From CAYJAD01 sp964368075 (GTDB taxonomy: Bacteria; Desulfobacterota; Desulfovibrionia; Desulfovibrionales; Desulfovibrionaceae): DNA of 64,000 nt. The DNA lies in NCBI GenBank assembly GCA_964368075.1, contig CAYJAD010000003.1:27004-91003 (forward strand). The letters are read 5' to 3'. Under the pieces are notes generated by a model, which saw nothing but the letters and a program-made list of their open reading frames with translations, searched no databases and was not told where the DNA came from. The translations under genes were made by a program, and so were the position numbers. Positions 34,390 to 42,739 of this stretch are shown piece after piece. Numbering within the stretch: the first letter of the stretch is position 1; every line of letters begins with the position of its first letter.

Positions 34390-35604
34390 ATGATTGATAC
34401 CAACATGGGTTTAGATGGAAATTTTGGTGATTACGGTGGCCAATATGTGCCCGAAGATCTAAAGGTGGCCTTAGACGAAGTGGGCGCTGCTTTCATTAAA
34501 TATAAAGACGATCCAGATTTTATTGCTGAGCGTCAATATTACATGAAGCATTATCAAGGGCGTGAAACCCCCATTTTTTACTGCGAGCATTTACATAAAT
34601 ACTTGGGAAAAGGGGCAAAAATTTGGTTGAAACGCGAAGACTTAAACCACTTAGGCGCCCACAAAGTTAACAATACCGTAGGCCAAATTTTATTGGCAAA
34701 GCGTATGGGTAAAAAACGCATCATTGCCGAAACAGGGGCCGGACAACATGGCGTGGCCACTGCCGCCACGGCGGCACTTATGGACATGGAGTGTATCATT
34801 TATATGGGTAAAAAAGATATTGATCGTCAAGGTCTTAATGTTTTTCGCATGCAAATGATGGGGGCTAAAGTAGTGGCAGCCACCAAGGGTTATCAAGGCC
34901 TTAAAGACGCTGTAGACATGGCCATCGGCGACCTTATTGAAAATTTAGACAGCACCTTTTATTTGCTTGGTTCAGCCGTGGGGCCGCACCCTTATCCGGC
35001 TATGGTGGGATATTTTCAATCCATTATCAGCCAAGAATCTCGCGCACAAATGTTAGGCAGCACAGGAAAGCTCCCCTCCGCTGTCGTTGCCTGCGTGGGG
35101 GGCGGCTCTAACGCTGTAGGTGCTTTCACACATTATCTCAATGATAGTTCTGTAAACTTAGTAGCCGCAGAGCCCGGTGGAAAAAGCTTAGATTATGGCC
35201 AACATGCGGCATCACTCACCCTTGGTCAGCCGGCCATTGTACACGGTTATAAAGCCTATGTATTGAGCGATGCACAAGGGGAGCCAGCCGAGGTACACTC
35301 GGTATCTGCCGGCCTTGACTACCCCGGCGTAAGTCCCTTCCTTTCTTATCTAAAAGACCAAGGCCGCTTAGATTGTCAAGTAGTCAGCGACAAAGAAGCT
35401 CTCGATGCTTTTTTCTTGCTCTCACGCTGCGAAGGCATTTTACCAGCTTTGGAGTCTGCCCACGCTGTGGCCGCCGCTCTGCGCTTAGCTCCTACACTTT
35501 CCGCCGATGAGAATATTTTAGTAAATCTTTCCGGCCGCGGAGATAAAGACGTAGCACAAGTAGAAGCCATGGTAAAACAGGGCGACTATACACCAAACTT
35601 TTAA
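34390..35604 (+). CDS. trpB: Tryptophan synthase beta chain
   Basis: PLP enzyme that joins indole and serine to form tryptophan. The 404 residues start GNFGDYGGQYVPEDL, with PLP Lys in HLGAHKVNNTVGQ, the catalytic Glu in AETGAGQHGVATA, GRQGLNVFRM-type DRQGLNVFRMQMMGAKV, the phosphate loop CVGGGSNAVGAF and the C-terminal SGRGDKD. This is the trpB1 type that usually pairs with TrpA, yet no trpA or other trp gene is adjacent. The ATG at 34390 has GGAGG upstream. Expression is probably controlled by the leader in front of it. Confidence 0.95.
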   Translation: MIDTNMGLDGNFGDYGGQYVPEDLKVALDEVGAAFIKYKDDPDFIAERQYYMKHYQGRETPIFYCEHLHKYLGKGAKIWLKREDLNHLGAHKVNNTVGQILLAKRMGKKRIIAETGAGQHGVATAATAALMDMECIIYMGKKDIDRQGLNVFRMQMMGAKVVAATKGYQGLKDAVDMAIGDLIENLDSTFYLLGSAVGPHPYPAMVGYFQSIISQESRAQMLGSTGKLPSAVVACVGGGSNAVGAFTHYLNDSSVNLVAAEPGGKSLDYGQHAASLTLGQPAIVHGYKAYVLSDAQGEPAEVHSVSAGLDYPGVSPFLSYLKDQGRLDCQVVSDKEALDAFFLLSRCEGILPALESAHAVAAALRLAPTLSADENILVNLSGRGDKDVAQVEAMVKQGDYTPNF

Positions 35605-35620
35605 AGAATATTTTACTTTT

Positions 35621-35679
35621 TGAGGGGGGGGAAGGGGTACCAGCACTAAAAAGCTACCCCTTTTTCCCCCATACCCTCA
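35621..35679. terminator. Imperfect G-rich hairpin after trpB
   Basis: GAGGGGGGGGAAGGGGTA pairs with TACCCCTTTTTCCCCC and the further CCCTCA, with small bulges, around a loop of CCAGCACTAAAAAGC. It starts 17 bases after trpB and probably ends its transcript. It looks loosely related to the dispersed G-rich hairpins elsewhere in the window. Confidence 0.5.
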
Positions 35680-35724
35680 AAATACACGCATCTTCCTTGA
35701 TATAAAACGAGAAATTATTTTATA

Positions 35725-35768
35725 AGACTCCTGCACAATTATTTTTTTGTGCAGGAGTCTGTTTTTTT
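35725..35768 (+). terminator. Terminator, CTCCTGCACA type, second copy
   Basis: AGACTCCTGCACA and TGTGCAGGAGTCT form a perfect 13-bp stem followed by GTTTTTTT. The core equals that of the terminator at 25572, with a paired change at the second base pair. It lies 104 bases before ilvA. Confidence 0.8.
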
Positions 35769-35871
35769 AATACACATGGCATTTTTAAGAACCTGCTAAA
35801 GGCTTTACCATTGAGGCAATATGCCCTATTATGCGCCACGCAAAATTAAAAGGCTGTGAGAGAGGCAAAAT

Positions 35872-37371
35872 ATGAATGATACAAAACTCCTAAATTTAAT
35901 AACCCGCGCCCGTGGTAATATTTATCAACTACATCCTCCAACGCCATTAGAGCATCATCCCCTCCAAGGGGGCGGCACGCTTTTGCTTAAGCGGGAAGAT
36001 CTTTCCCCTGTGCATTCTTATAAATGGCGCGGCGCGTATAATTTTATAGCTTCGCAACAGCCCTCGACTTTGGCAAAAGGGGTGGTTACTGCTTCGGCCG
36101 GCAATCATGCTCAGGGCGTGGCCTTGGCTGCTGCGCGGCTGGGTATCAAAGCGCGTATTACCATGCCCACCACCGTAGCGCGTATGAAAGCGCATGAAGT
36201 TCGCCGTTTGGGAGGCGATTCGGTAGATATTGTCATTACCGGCGATACTTTTGATGATGCCAGACGCGCCGCCGGTACCGCAGCCTTGGAATTGGGTATG
36301 CTCTATGTTCCCCCTTATGATCATCCATTGGTGGTGGCAGGGCAAGGAACCATTGGCGATGAATTGCTGATGGGGCCCATTTGGCCCGATGTGGTCTTTT
36401 TGCAAATTGGCGGTGGCGGTTTTGCCGCCGGTGTAGCAACTTTTTTAAAGGCTCATGTGCCCGGCATTACCGTCATTGGTGTGGAAGGTGAAGGTCAAGC
36501 CAGTATGAAAGCTTCTGTAGAGGCCGGACACTTGATTACATTACCGCAAGTGGATGTTTTTTGTGACGGCACGGCAGTAAAGCGTGTGGGCGGGTATACC
36601 TATCCTATTTGTAGTAAACATATTGATCAGTATGTGACTGTTTCCAATGATGATGTATGCGCTGGTATTCAAAAAATTTGGGAATTGGCACGTACTATAG
36701 CCGAACCTTCCGGAGCTCTTGGCGTGGCAGCCTACCTTAAGATGCAAAAAGAGCTAGAAGGTAAAAATGTTGCTTGCATTGTATCTGGTGCCAACATGGA
36801 CTTTACGCGCTTGTCTTGGATTGCAGGCAGAGCCAGTATTGGGGCTACTCTCAAGCGCTGCTATGAAATACATATTCCGGAAAAAGCCGGCGCTATGTTG
36901 CACTTGTTAAATGATGTAAGTTCGTTGCAGCTTAATATTGAAGATTTTCTTTATGGGAAATATGAAGAAAAAAGCGCGCACCCTGTGTTTGGCTTTAAAG
37001 GCACGCCGCAAATGTTGGACGCTTTGGAGACGCTGTTGCAGGAAAAGGGTTATGCTTTTGCCAATGTAACGCATCGTGAAGATGTGGCTTTTCGTATTAT
37101 TAATTATGACACGCAGCTTTGGAAAAATCCCATTACGGCTCTCATTCAATTTCCTGAGCGCCCCGGTGCTTTGCTAGAATTTATGGAAGACGTTTCAAAA
37201 CTAAGTAATATTTGCTATTTTAACTACAGCAATAGTGGTGAAATGGTGGGGCGTGCACTTATGGGTTTTGAATTTGAGACTATGAACGAAAGAGCTGCAT
37301 TTTTAGCGCATATGAGCATTGAAGGGCCCCCCTTGCAAGAAGTCGATATGGCGTCTTTTGCTAAACGATAA
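35872..37371 (+). CDS. ilvA: Threonine ammonia-lyase, biosynthetic
   Basis: PLP enzyme that turns threonine into 2-oxobutanoate, the first step to isoleucine. The 499 residues match the long, feedback-controlled form. The PLP Lys is in REDLSPVHSYKWRGAYNF, with SAGNHAQGVALAA, the Gly loop LQIGGGGFAAGVA and SGANMDFTRL. Two C-terminal ACT-like domains (about 325-410 and 415-495; FPERPGALLEFMEDV) should bind isoleucine or valine. The ATG follows GAGAGAGG. It is a single-gene unit; no other ilv gene is adjacent. Confidence 0.94.
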   Translation: MNDTKLLNLITRARGNIYQLHPPTPLEHHPLQGGGTLLLKREDLSPVHSYKWRGAYNFIASQQPSTLAKGVVTASAGNHAQGVALAAARLGIKARITMPTTVARMKAHEVRRLGGDSVDIVITGDTFDDARRAAGTAALELGMLYVPPYDHPLVVAGQGTIGDELLMGPIWPDVVFLQIGGGGFAAGVATFLKAHVPGITVIGVEGEGQASMKASVEAGHLITLPQVDVFCDGTAVKRVGGYTYPICSKHIDQYVTVSNDDVCAGIQKIWELARTIAEPSGALGVAAYLKMQKELEGKNVACIVSGANMDFTRLSWIAGRASIGATLKRCYEIHIPEKAGAMLHLLNDVSSLQLNIEDFLYGKYEEKSAHPVFGFKGTPQMLDALETLLQEKGYAFANVTHREDVAFRIINYDTQLWKNPITALIQFPERPGALLEFMEDVSKLSNICYFNYSNSGEMVGRALMGFEFETMNERAAFLAHMSIEGPPLQEVDMASFAKR

Positions 37372-37403
37372 GCTGTGTTTGCAGACTTTTATAATATAAA
37401 TTC

Positions 37404-37459
37404 TTTAAAGGCCCCTTCGTAAAAAACTGTATGGTGTTTTTTACGAAGGGGCCTTTAAA
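37404..37459. terminator. Bidirectional terminator between ilvA and glnN
   Basis: TTTAAAGGCCCCTTCGTAAA and its reverse complement form a stem of more than 20 bp with an eight-base loop, between two convergent genes. Confidence 0.92.
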
Positions 37460-37473
37460 AAGTAATTCTTTCT

Positions 37474-39660
37474 TTATTTGCCGAATAAAATTTCTTGATA
37501 GCTAGGCAAAGACCATAAATTATCCGCTACAATACCTTCTAGCATGTCGGCCCAATGGCGTACTTCTACCATATGGGGAATAACTTTTTGGCAATAGAAC
37601 ATGGCTTGTTCATCTAATTTCATCTCTGCTTTTTCCACTTTTTCTAGCTGCTTTGTTAATTTGCCTACAGTATTTTGCATTTTGCGCAAATATTCCGTCA
37701 CTTCATCTAAAGTGAGTGTTTGGAAGTCTTTGCCCACAGCTTTTAAGCTGGCGCAGGTGCCGGCAAGTTCGCCTTGATAACGCATGGCCGCGGGGAAAAT
37801 AATGGTTTTGGCAATGCGTTGTACCAATAAGGCTTCGGAGCGAATAGTTTTGCAATACTGCTCATAATAAATCTCTTGGCGAGATAAAAGCTCTGTTTTG
37901 CTGAGTACATTTTGTTCTTCATACAGTTTTATGACTTCAGGCCATTGGAATGCTGCTAAAGCTTCCGGCGTTGTACGCAAATTGGGCAAGCCACGACGTT
38001 CTGCTTCTTTATGCCAAATGCTGGAGTAGCCATCTCCGTTAAAGATAACAGCGCTGTGCTCTTCGATGATTTCTTGAATGAGGCTTTGCACAGCATCATT
38101 CAAGTTGTCGCTTTGTTTTAGGAAGTTTTCTAGATAGTCAGCAGCAAAGCTCATGGAATCTGCCATCATGGTGTTGAGCATGGTCAAAGAGCCTGAAGCA
38201 GACATGCTAGAACCTAAAGCACGGAATTCAAAACGATTCCCTGTAAAGGCAATGGGACTTGTACGATTGCGGTCGCCGGGATCAGCCGGCAATGGAGGTA
38301 GAGTATCTACACCCACATTCATGATGCGTCGTCCCTTGGCACCTTTCACACGCCCCGCGCGGAATTGCTCAAAAACATCTGTAAGTTGATCGCCAAGGAA
38401 AATAGACATGATGGCCGGCGGTGCCTCGTTGGCGCCTAAGCGGTGGTCATTGCCGGCAGAAGCCACAGTGGCACGTAACATGGCACCAAACTTATGGGTA
38501 GCACGTATCATACAAGCACAAAAAACCATAAATTTTGCATTTTCATGCGGGGTTTCGCCGGGCTCAAAGAGGGAGCCTAAATCGTCATTGCCAAGGGAAT
38601 AATTTAAGTGCTTGCCGGAACCGTTGATGCCCCTGAAGGGTTTTTCATGTAAAAGGCATTTTAGGCCATAGCGCTTAGCCACATTGCGTAGCACCGTCAT
38701 TATGGTTTGGTTATGGTCTACAGCTAAGTTGCCGGACTCAAAGCGCGGAGCAATCTCGTACTGACTTGGGGCTGCTTCATTGTGCCGTGTCAAAACGGGT
38801 ACGCCTAACTTAAATAGTTCGCGCTCAACTTCCATCATATAGGAAAGCACGCGCTGTGGAATGACGCCAAAGTATTGATCACTAAATTCTTGCCCTTTGG
38901 CAGAGCGGGCTCCAAAGAGGGTGCGACCGGCCAAGTGTATGTCGGGTCTTGCAAAGTTGAAATTAGCATCAATAAGGAAATATTCTTGCTCAAGGCCTGC
39001 ATAAGGGACTATAGGGAGTTCTGTTTCTACACCAAAAACGGATAACAAGCGTTTAGCTTGTTTGTTGAGGCTTTGGTTAGAGCGTAAAAGTGGTGTTTTT
39101 TTGTCTAAAGCAATACCTGTCCATGAAAGAAACACGGTGGGAATGCACAAAAAAGTGCCATTGGGGTTTTCCATAATGTACGCAGGGCTTGTGACATCCC
39201 ACGCTGTATAACCACGAGCTTCAAAGGTGGAACGTATACCGCCAGAGGGGAAGCTGGAGGCATCGGGCTCTCCTTTAATAAGCATGGAGCCTGAAAAAGA
39301 GGCCATAACGCCACCGTAGCCATCGGGCTGCAAAAAGGTATCATGCTTTTCGGCGGTGGTTCCGGTGAGGGGGTAAAAAGTGTGCGTAAAGTGTGTGGCA
39401 CCTCTTTCAATGGCCCAATCTTTCATGGCTGAAGCCACATTATCTGCAATGTTAGGGTCCATGCGCTGACCAAAATCTATGGTTTTACGCAAAGATTTAT
39501 ACACAGCACGCGGCAAACGTTCGCGCATGACTTTGTCATTAAAAACATTGCAAGCAAAAATGTCTTGCGGTTTTGTTTCTACAAAATTTAACGGGGCATG
39601 ATTTGAACGATAATTGGTAATGGCTTGAATAGCATTGTGACGGGCTATATTAGCAGGCAT
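37474..39660 (-). CDS. glnN: Glutamine synthetase type III
   Basis: Large hexamer-of-hexamers glutamine synthetase (GSIII/GlnN), 728 residues. Family motifs are visible: GATHFTHTFYPLTGTTAEKHDTF, FPSGGIRSTFEARGYTAWD, GLEQEYFLID, LTRHNEAAPSQYEIAP, GINGSGKHLNYSLG, GNDHRLGANEAPPAI and NRTSPIAFTGNRFEFRALG. These carry the metal and glutamate ligands. The ATG follows AAGGAG. It stands alone with a 481-base gap upstream. A shorter GSI gene may exist elsewhere; none is in this window. Confidence 0.95.
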   Translation of the reverse strand: MPANIARHNAIQAITNYRSNHAPLNFVETKPQDIFACNVFNDKVMRERLPRAVYKSLRKTIDFGQRMDPNIADNVASAMKDWAIERGATHFTHTFYPLTGTTAEKHDTFLQPDGYGGVMASFSGSMLIKGEPDASSFPSGGIRSTFEARGYTAWDVTSPAYIMENPNGTFLCIPTVFLSWTGIALDKKTPLLRSNQSLNKQAKRLLSVFGVETELPIVPYAGLEQEYFLIDANFNFARPDIHLAGRTLFGARSAKGQEFSDQYFGVIPQRVLSYMMEVERELFKLGVPVLTRHNEAAPSQYEIAPRFESGNLAVDHNQTIMTVLRNVAKRYGLKCLLHEKPFRGINGSGKHLNYSLGNDDLGSLFEPGETPHENAKFMVFCACMIRATHKFGAMLRATVASAGNDHRLGANEAPPAIMSIFLGDQLTDVFEQFRAGRVKGAKGRRIMNVGVDTLPPLPADPGDRNRTSPIAFTGNRFEFRALGSSMSASGSLTMLNTMMADSMSFAADYLENFLKQSDNLNDAVQSLIQEIIEEHSAVIFNGDGYSSIWHKEAERRGLPNLRTTPEALAAFQWPEVIKLYEEQNVLSKTELLSRQEIYYEQYCKTIRSEALLVQRIAKTIIFPAAMRYQGELAGTCASLKAVGKDFQTLTLDEVTEYLRKMQNTVGKLTKQLEKVEKAEMKLDEQAMFYCQKVIPHMVEVRHWADMLEGIVADNLWSLPSYQEILFGK

Positions 39661-39776
39661 GGGGGGCTCTCCTTAAGGGAACATAGGGTAAGAAAAAGAT
39701 TTTTTTCACAAGTGGTATACTACAAAATACGACACAAGGGTCTTGTCAAAGTGTATCGTGCTACGTTCTATATATA

Positions 39777-39881
39777 GACTGCTGCAAGTTGTGCGCAGTC
39801 TCCTAGGCGTTGACGAATGCCAATACAATCAAAAATCACAATGTTCAACGCTGCGTCTAGCAGGTAAATTGATGATTTTTA
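39777..39881. other. Structured intergenic region upstream of glnN
   Basis: A 7-bp hairpin AGACTGC/GCAGTCT (39777-39802) is followed by a longer pairing of CTAGGCGTTGA with TCAACG...CTAG (about 39804-39860). AAAAATCA in its loop can pair instead with TGATTTTT at about 39873. No open frame of note spans it. It starts some 115 bases upstream of the glnN start and could be a leader RNA, an operator region or a small RNA. I cannot assign a class. Confidence 0.35.
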
Positions 39882-40000
39882 AAGTTTTTATTCTGCGCAT
39901 AATTTTTTTATAATATATATATTTTTACTTAAGGGTAAAAAATAAAAAAATAATGGTGCAGGAGGCTTATATAGTAAACTTTTTCCCAATGGTAAAGCCT

Positions 40001-40043
40001 AAAAAAGCCCTTTGTAACTTGCTGTGTAAAAGGGCTTTTTTTA
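40001..40043 (-). terminator. Terminator downstream of the Crp/Fnr gene
   Basis: AAAAAAGCCCTTT and AAAGGGCTTTTTT pair around a 15-base loop. It lies about 100 bases past the regulator's stop on the minus strand. Its core resembles that of the prfA terminator at 15572. Confidence 0.7.
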
Positions 40044-40141
40044 TATAGTATACCTTTTGTGTTGGGTATATATGAGGTCATGTGACGTATGTTTCTTGGC
40101 GACACAAGGTTATAAAAAAAATACGTAGTAAGGTGAGTGCG

Positions 40142-40924
40142 TTACTGGGAAGCATAATTCCTTAATTTTTCAATGTCTTCAATGACAAGGCGCGCCTTAG
40201 TACAGCGACTGATAACATTTTCATCTTTTAGGCGACGCAATATTTTTCCAAGCCAACTGCGACGTACACAAAGTAAAGAAGCTATTTCTTCGTGGGTAAC
40301 ACCCATAGGCACGTCTAGCGTATTGTCATAAGCTTGTGAAAGTTCAAGCAGTAATTTGCAAGTATTTGCAAAGGCGTTTCCGCCAGCAATGGTAATAATT
40401 CTGCGTGTATAGTAGGCGTTTTTCAATGCTTGTGAGTACATGAATGAGAGAAAGAGTCTTGGATTTTGAGCTACAAAAACTTCATCGAAAAATTGTTCTG
40501 CAGGGAAGAAATACGCTTCAATGGGAGTGAGTGCATGCAAAAAGTAAGGAATCCCTCTATCATAGATGGCAAGGTCATACATAAGGGTACCTTCGCCAAG
40601 GTGATATAGGGTAACTTCGCGACCATTATTGTCATTATAGAGCGCGCGCGCTTTACCGTGCTTCATGTAGTAAAAGCCTGGAACGCTGCCTTTGCCGTCT
40701 AAAGAGGGGGGAATGCACTCTTTGGCTTTAAAATGTCTTCTTTGTGCATGGGGCAACTGCTGCTCCCATTCTCGTGAAATGCTTGTAATCCATATGGGAT
40801 TATAGTGCACCTCCTCTTGGTGAAAATTTGTGGTCATATAGGGTGCTCCCTTTTTTTCTGTCCGTCCATGGACACTGACAGATCCCATGGCATATGGGGA
40901 TGCTTGTTGCTGTTTTGTACTCAT
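40142..40924 (-). CDS. Crp/Fnr family transcriptional regulator
   Basis: Regulator of 260 residues starting at the ATG at 40924, preceded by GAGGTGG. After about 65 N-terminal residues comes a cNMP-binding beta barrel (GFYYMKHGKARALYNDNNGREVTLYHLGEGTL), a long dimer helix and a C-terminal winged helix with THEEIASLLCVRRSWLGKILRRLKDENVI. No N-terminal Cys cluster for iron-sulfur binding is visible, so it is not a classical FNR. The effector is unknown. A CRP-like palindrome 44 bases upstream suggests autoregulation. The NikABC-like operon lies upstream on the same strand, 250 bases away. Confidence 0.85.
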   Translation of the reverse strand: MSTKQQQASPYAMGSVSVHGRTEKKGAPYMTTNFHQEEVHYNPIWITSISREWEQQLPHAQRRHFKAKECIPPSLDGKGSVPGFYYMKHGKARALYNDNNGREVTLYHLGEGTLMYDLAIYDRGIPYFLHALTPIEAYFFPAEQFFDEVFVAQNPRLFLSFMYSQALKNAYYTRRIITIAGGNAFANTCKLLLELSQAYDNTLDVPMGVTHEEIASLLCVRRSWLGKILRRLKDENVISRCTKARLVIEDIEKLRNYASQ

Positions 40925-40967
40925 AAACCACCTCATTTTGTGCGCTTTGCTTGCGCTACAAAAAACA

Positions 40968-40983
40968 TTTGATAATTGTCACA
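40968..40983 (-). promoter_or_regulatory. CRP-like operator in front of the Crp/Fnr gene
   Basis: On the minus strand TGTGACAATTATCAAA matches TGTGA-N6-TCACA at nine of ten defined positions. It ends 44 bases before the regulator's start codon. The gene beside it encodes a Crp/Fnr protein, so it may be its own target. Confidence 0.5.
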
Positions 40984-41173
40984 TACAACCTTCTAAAAGA
41001 TTGCGCAAAATCTAGCATTGTTTATGCGTCAATGCAAGGGGATTTGTCAATAAAAGTGGGGTAAGTTAGGACTCACCGTAGAAGTATAGGAAATGCTTTA
41101 GTTATATTTTTAAAAAAGTCGAAAAGTTTATCTTGAATAAGATAAAAATATTTTGAAAATTTTGTTGAAAAGT

Positions 41174-42739
41174 TTACAAAGATGCAATATTTTTTTGCAA
41201 AAGTGTCTTAAAAATAGCATGTCTTTCAGGGGCTGCATAGTGCTCTTTAGAAAACGAGTCTACCACTCCTCCTTGTCCCAAAACTATCACCTCTGAACAT
41301 AAGCGTAATACCGAACCAATATCGTGAGAAATGTAAAATAAGGTTATGTTCAATTGTTTTTGCAAGCGCACAAGCATGGTTTGTATTTGCTCTGCCACCA
41401 CGGCGTCTAAGTCGGCTAAAGGTTCATCAAGTACTAAAAGCTGTGGTTGAAGAGCCAATGCTCTGGCAAGGCAAAGCCTTTGTACTTGGCCGCCGCTTAA
41501 GTGCCATGGATATTTTTGTGCAAAATGGTTGGGTAATTCCACCAAGGCTAAAAGTTCTTCCACTGTGTTCTGCTTTTGCGCGGATGACATTTTTTGCCAA
41601 ATACCTTGAGCATGCAAGGGCTCTCGTAAAATTTGTGTTACTGATAAGCGTGGATTCACAGCCATTCTGCCATGCTGGAAAACAGCTTGCATATTTTTTC
41701 GCCATGCGGGGTTGGCAAAGTTTTTTTCTACTTTTTGACCAAGGCAATGTATGTGACCTGTATCAGCCTCATCAAGCCCCAGTAAAATCCTCATTAAGGT
41801 GCTTTTTCCTACACCGTTGGTACCCACCACACCCACACTTTTTCCGGCGTACAGGGTGAGGTTAATATGTTCTAAAACTTGTTTGTCGCCATAGTTTTTG
41901 CTTATGTCACGTATTTCTAGTAATGGCTTCTCCGCAGTGGGGGGAGCCGCATAATATTCTGTATCCCAATGTTTTAAGCGAGCATAAGCAGACATCAGCG
42001 CTTTAGTGGCTTCATGTTGCGCTTGCTCTTGCAAAGTACTAAAATTGCCGTATTCCACTACATGGCCTTGGTGCATAATGGCAAGCTGCGTGGCTACGGC
42101 ATGGGCAGCAGCTACATCATGGTCAATATAAAGCAAGGAAAATCCGAACTCTTGTTGCAAAGCTTTTATAAGTTGTAAAATATGTACTTTTGATGGCGTA
42201 TCTAAGCCAGAAAGAGGTTCATCAGCAATAATACAGGTGCTTTTGCCTAAAAGTACCATGCCTAGCGCCAGTGCTATCATAACACGATGTAGCATGCCTC
42301 CGCTTAATTGAAAGGGGTATGCGCGTAAAATTTCTTGCGGGTGGGTGAAGCCCACTTTACGTAAAAGACTTTCGGTAAAGTTATCTTGCTCTTGCCCTGC
42401 CATAAGCGCAGTAGTGCTGGATGCAACAGGGGCAAAGGCTTTGTGTCCAAAGCTTTCGGCAAAAGCGCTGCGCATGGGAAAAAGCGCATCAAAACAATCC
42501 GCAGGGTTCTGCATAATAAGAGCAGGAATCTGTGCAGAGCCTTCTCCATAAGAAATATGCCCCGAGCCTTGATAGACATTGGGGGGTAAAAGCCCCATGC
42601 AGGCCATGGCTGTGAGTGATTTACCACTTCCGCTAGCTCCCATAAGGGCAAGGCTTTCGCCTGGAGCTAAGGTAAAAGAGATGTCTTGTATAAGAGGGGT
42701 TTTACCAGCAAAAAGGCTGAGATTTTTAACACTTAACAT
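41174..42739 (-). CDS. Fused two-domain ABC transporter ATPase (NikDE/DppDF-like)
   Basis: Single polypeptide of 521 residues with two complete ABC domains. The first has Walker A GASGSGKSLTA, Q-loop sequence MQNPADCFDAL, signature LSGGMLHRVMIA and Walker B CIIADEPLSGLD. The second starts near residue 270 with GTNGVGKSTLM, signature LSGGQVQRLCLARAL and Walker B LLVLDEPLADLD. Nickel and oligopeptide importers usually carry these as two proteins. It overlaps the upstream permease gene and ends the operon. It should energise the two permeases just upstream. Confidence 0.9.
   Translation of the reverse strand: MLSVKNLSLFAGKTPLIQDISFTLAPGESLALMGASGSGKSLTAMACMGLLPPNVYQGSGHISYGEGSAQIPALIMQNPADCFDALFPMRSAFAESFGHKAFAPVASSTTALMAGQEQDNFTESLLRKVGFTHPQEILRAYPFQLSGGMLHRVMIALALGMVLLGKSTCIIADEPLSGLDTPSKVHILQLIKALQQEFGFSLLYIDHDVAAAHAVATQLAIMHQGHVVEYGNFSTLQEQAQHEATKALMSAYARLKHWDTEYYAAPPTAEKPLLEIRDISKNYGDKQVLEHINLTLYAGKSVGVVGTNGVGKSTLMRILLGLDEADTGHIHCLGQKVEKNFANPAWRKNMQAVFQHGRMAVNPRLSVTQILREPLHAQGIWQKMSSAQKQNTVEELLALVELPNHFAQKYPWHLSGGQVQRLCLARALALQPQLLVLDEPLADLDAVVAEQIQTMLVRLQKQLNITLFYISHDIGSVLRLCSEVIVLGQGGVVDSFSKEHYAAPERHAIFKTLLQKNIASL

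Noticed and set aside
39661..39760. Sigma-54 promoter for glnN
   Set aside because: The nearest match (TAGCAC-N7-TTG) lacks the GG and GC dinucleotides at the required spacing.
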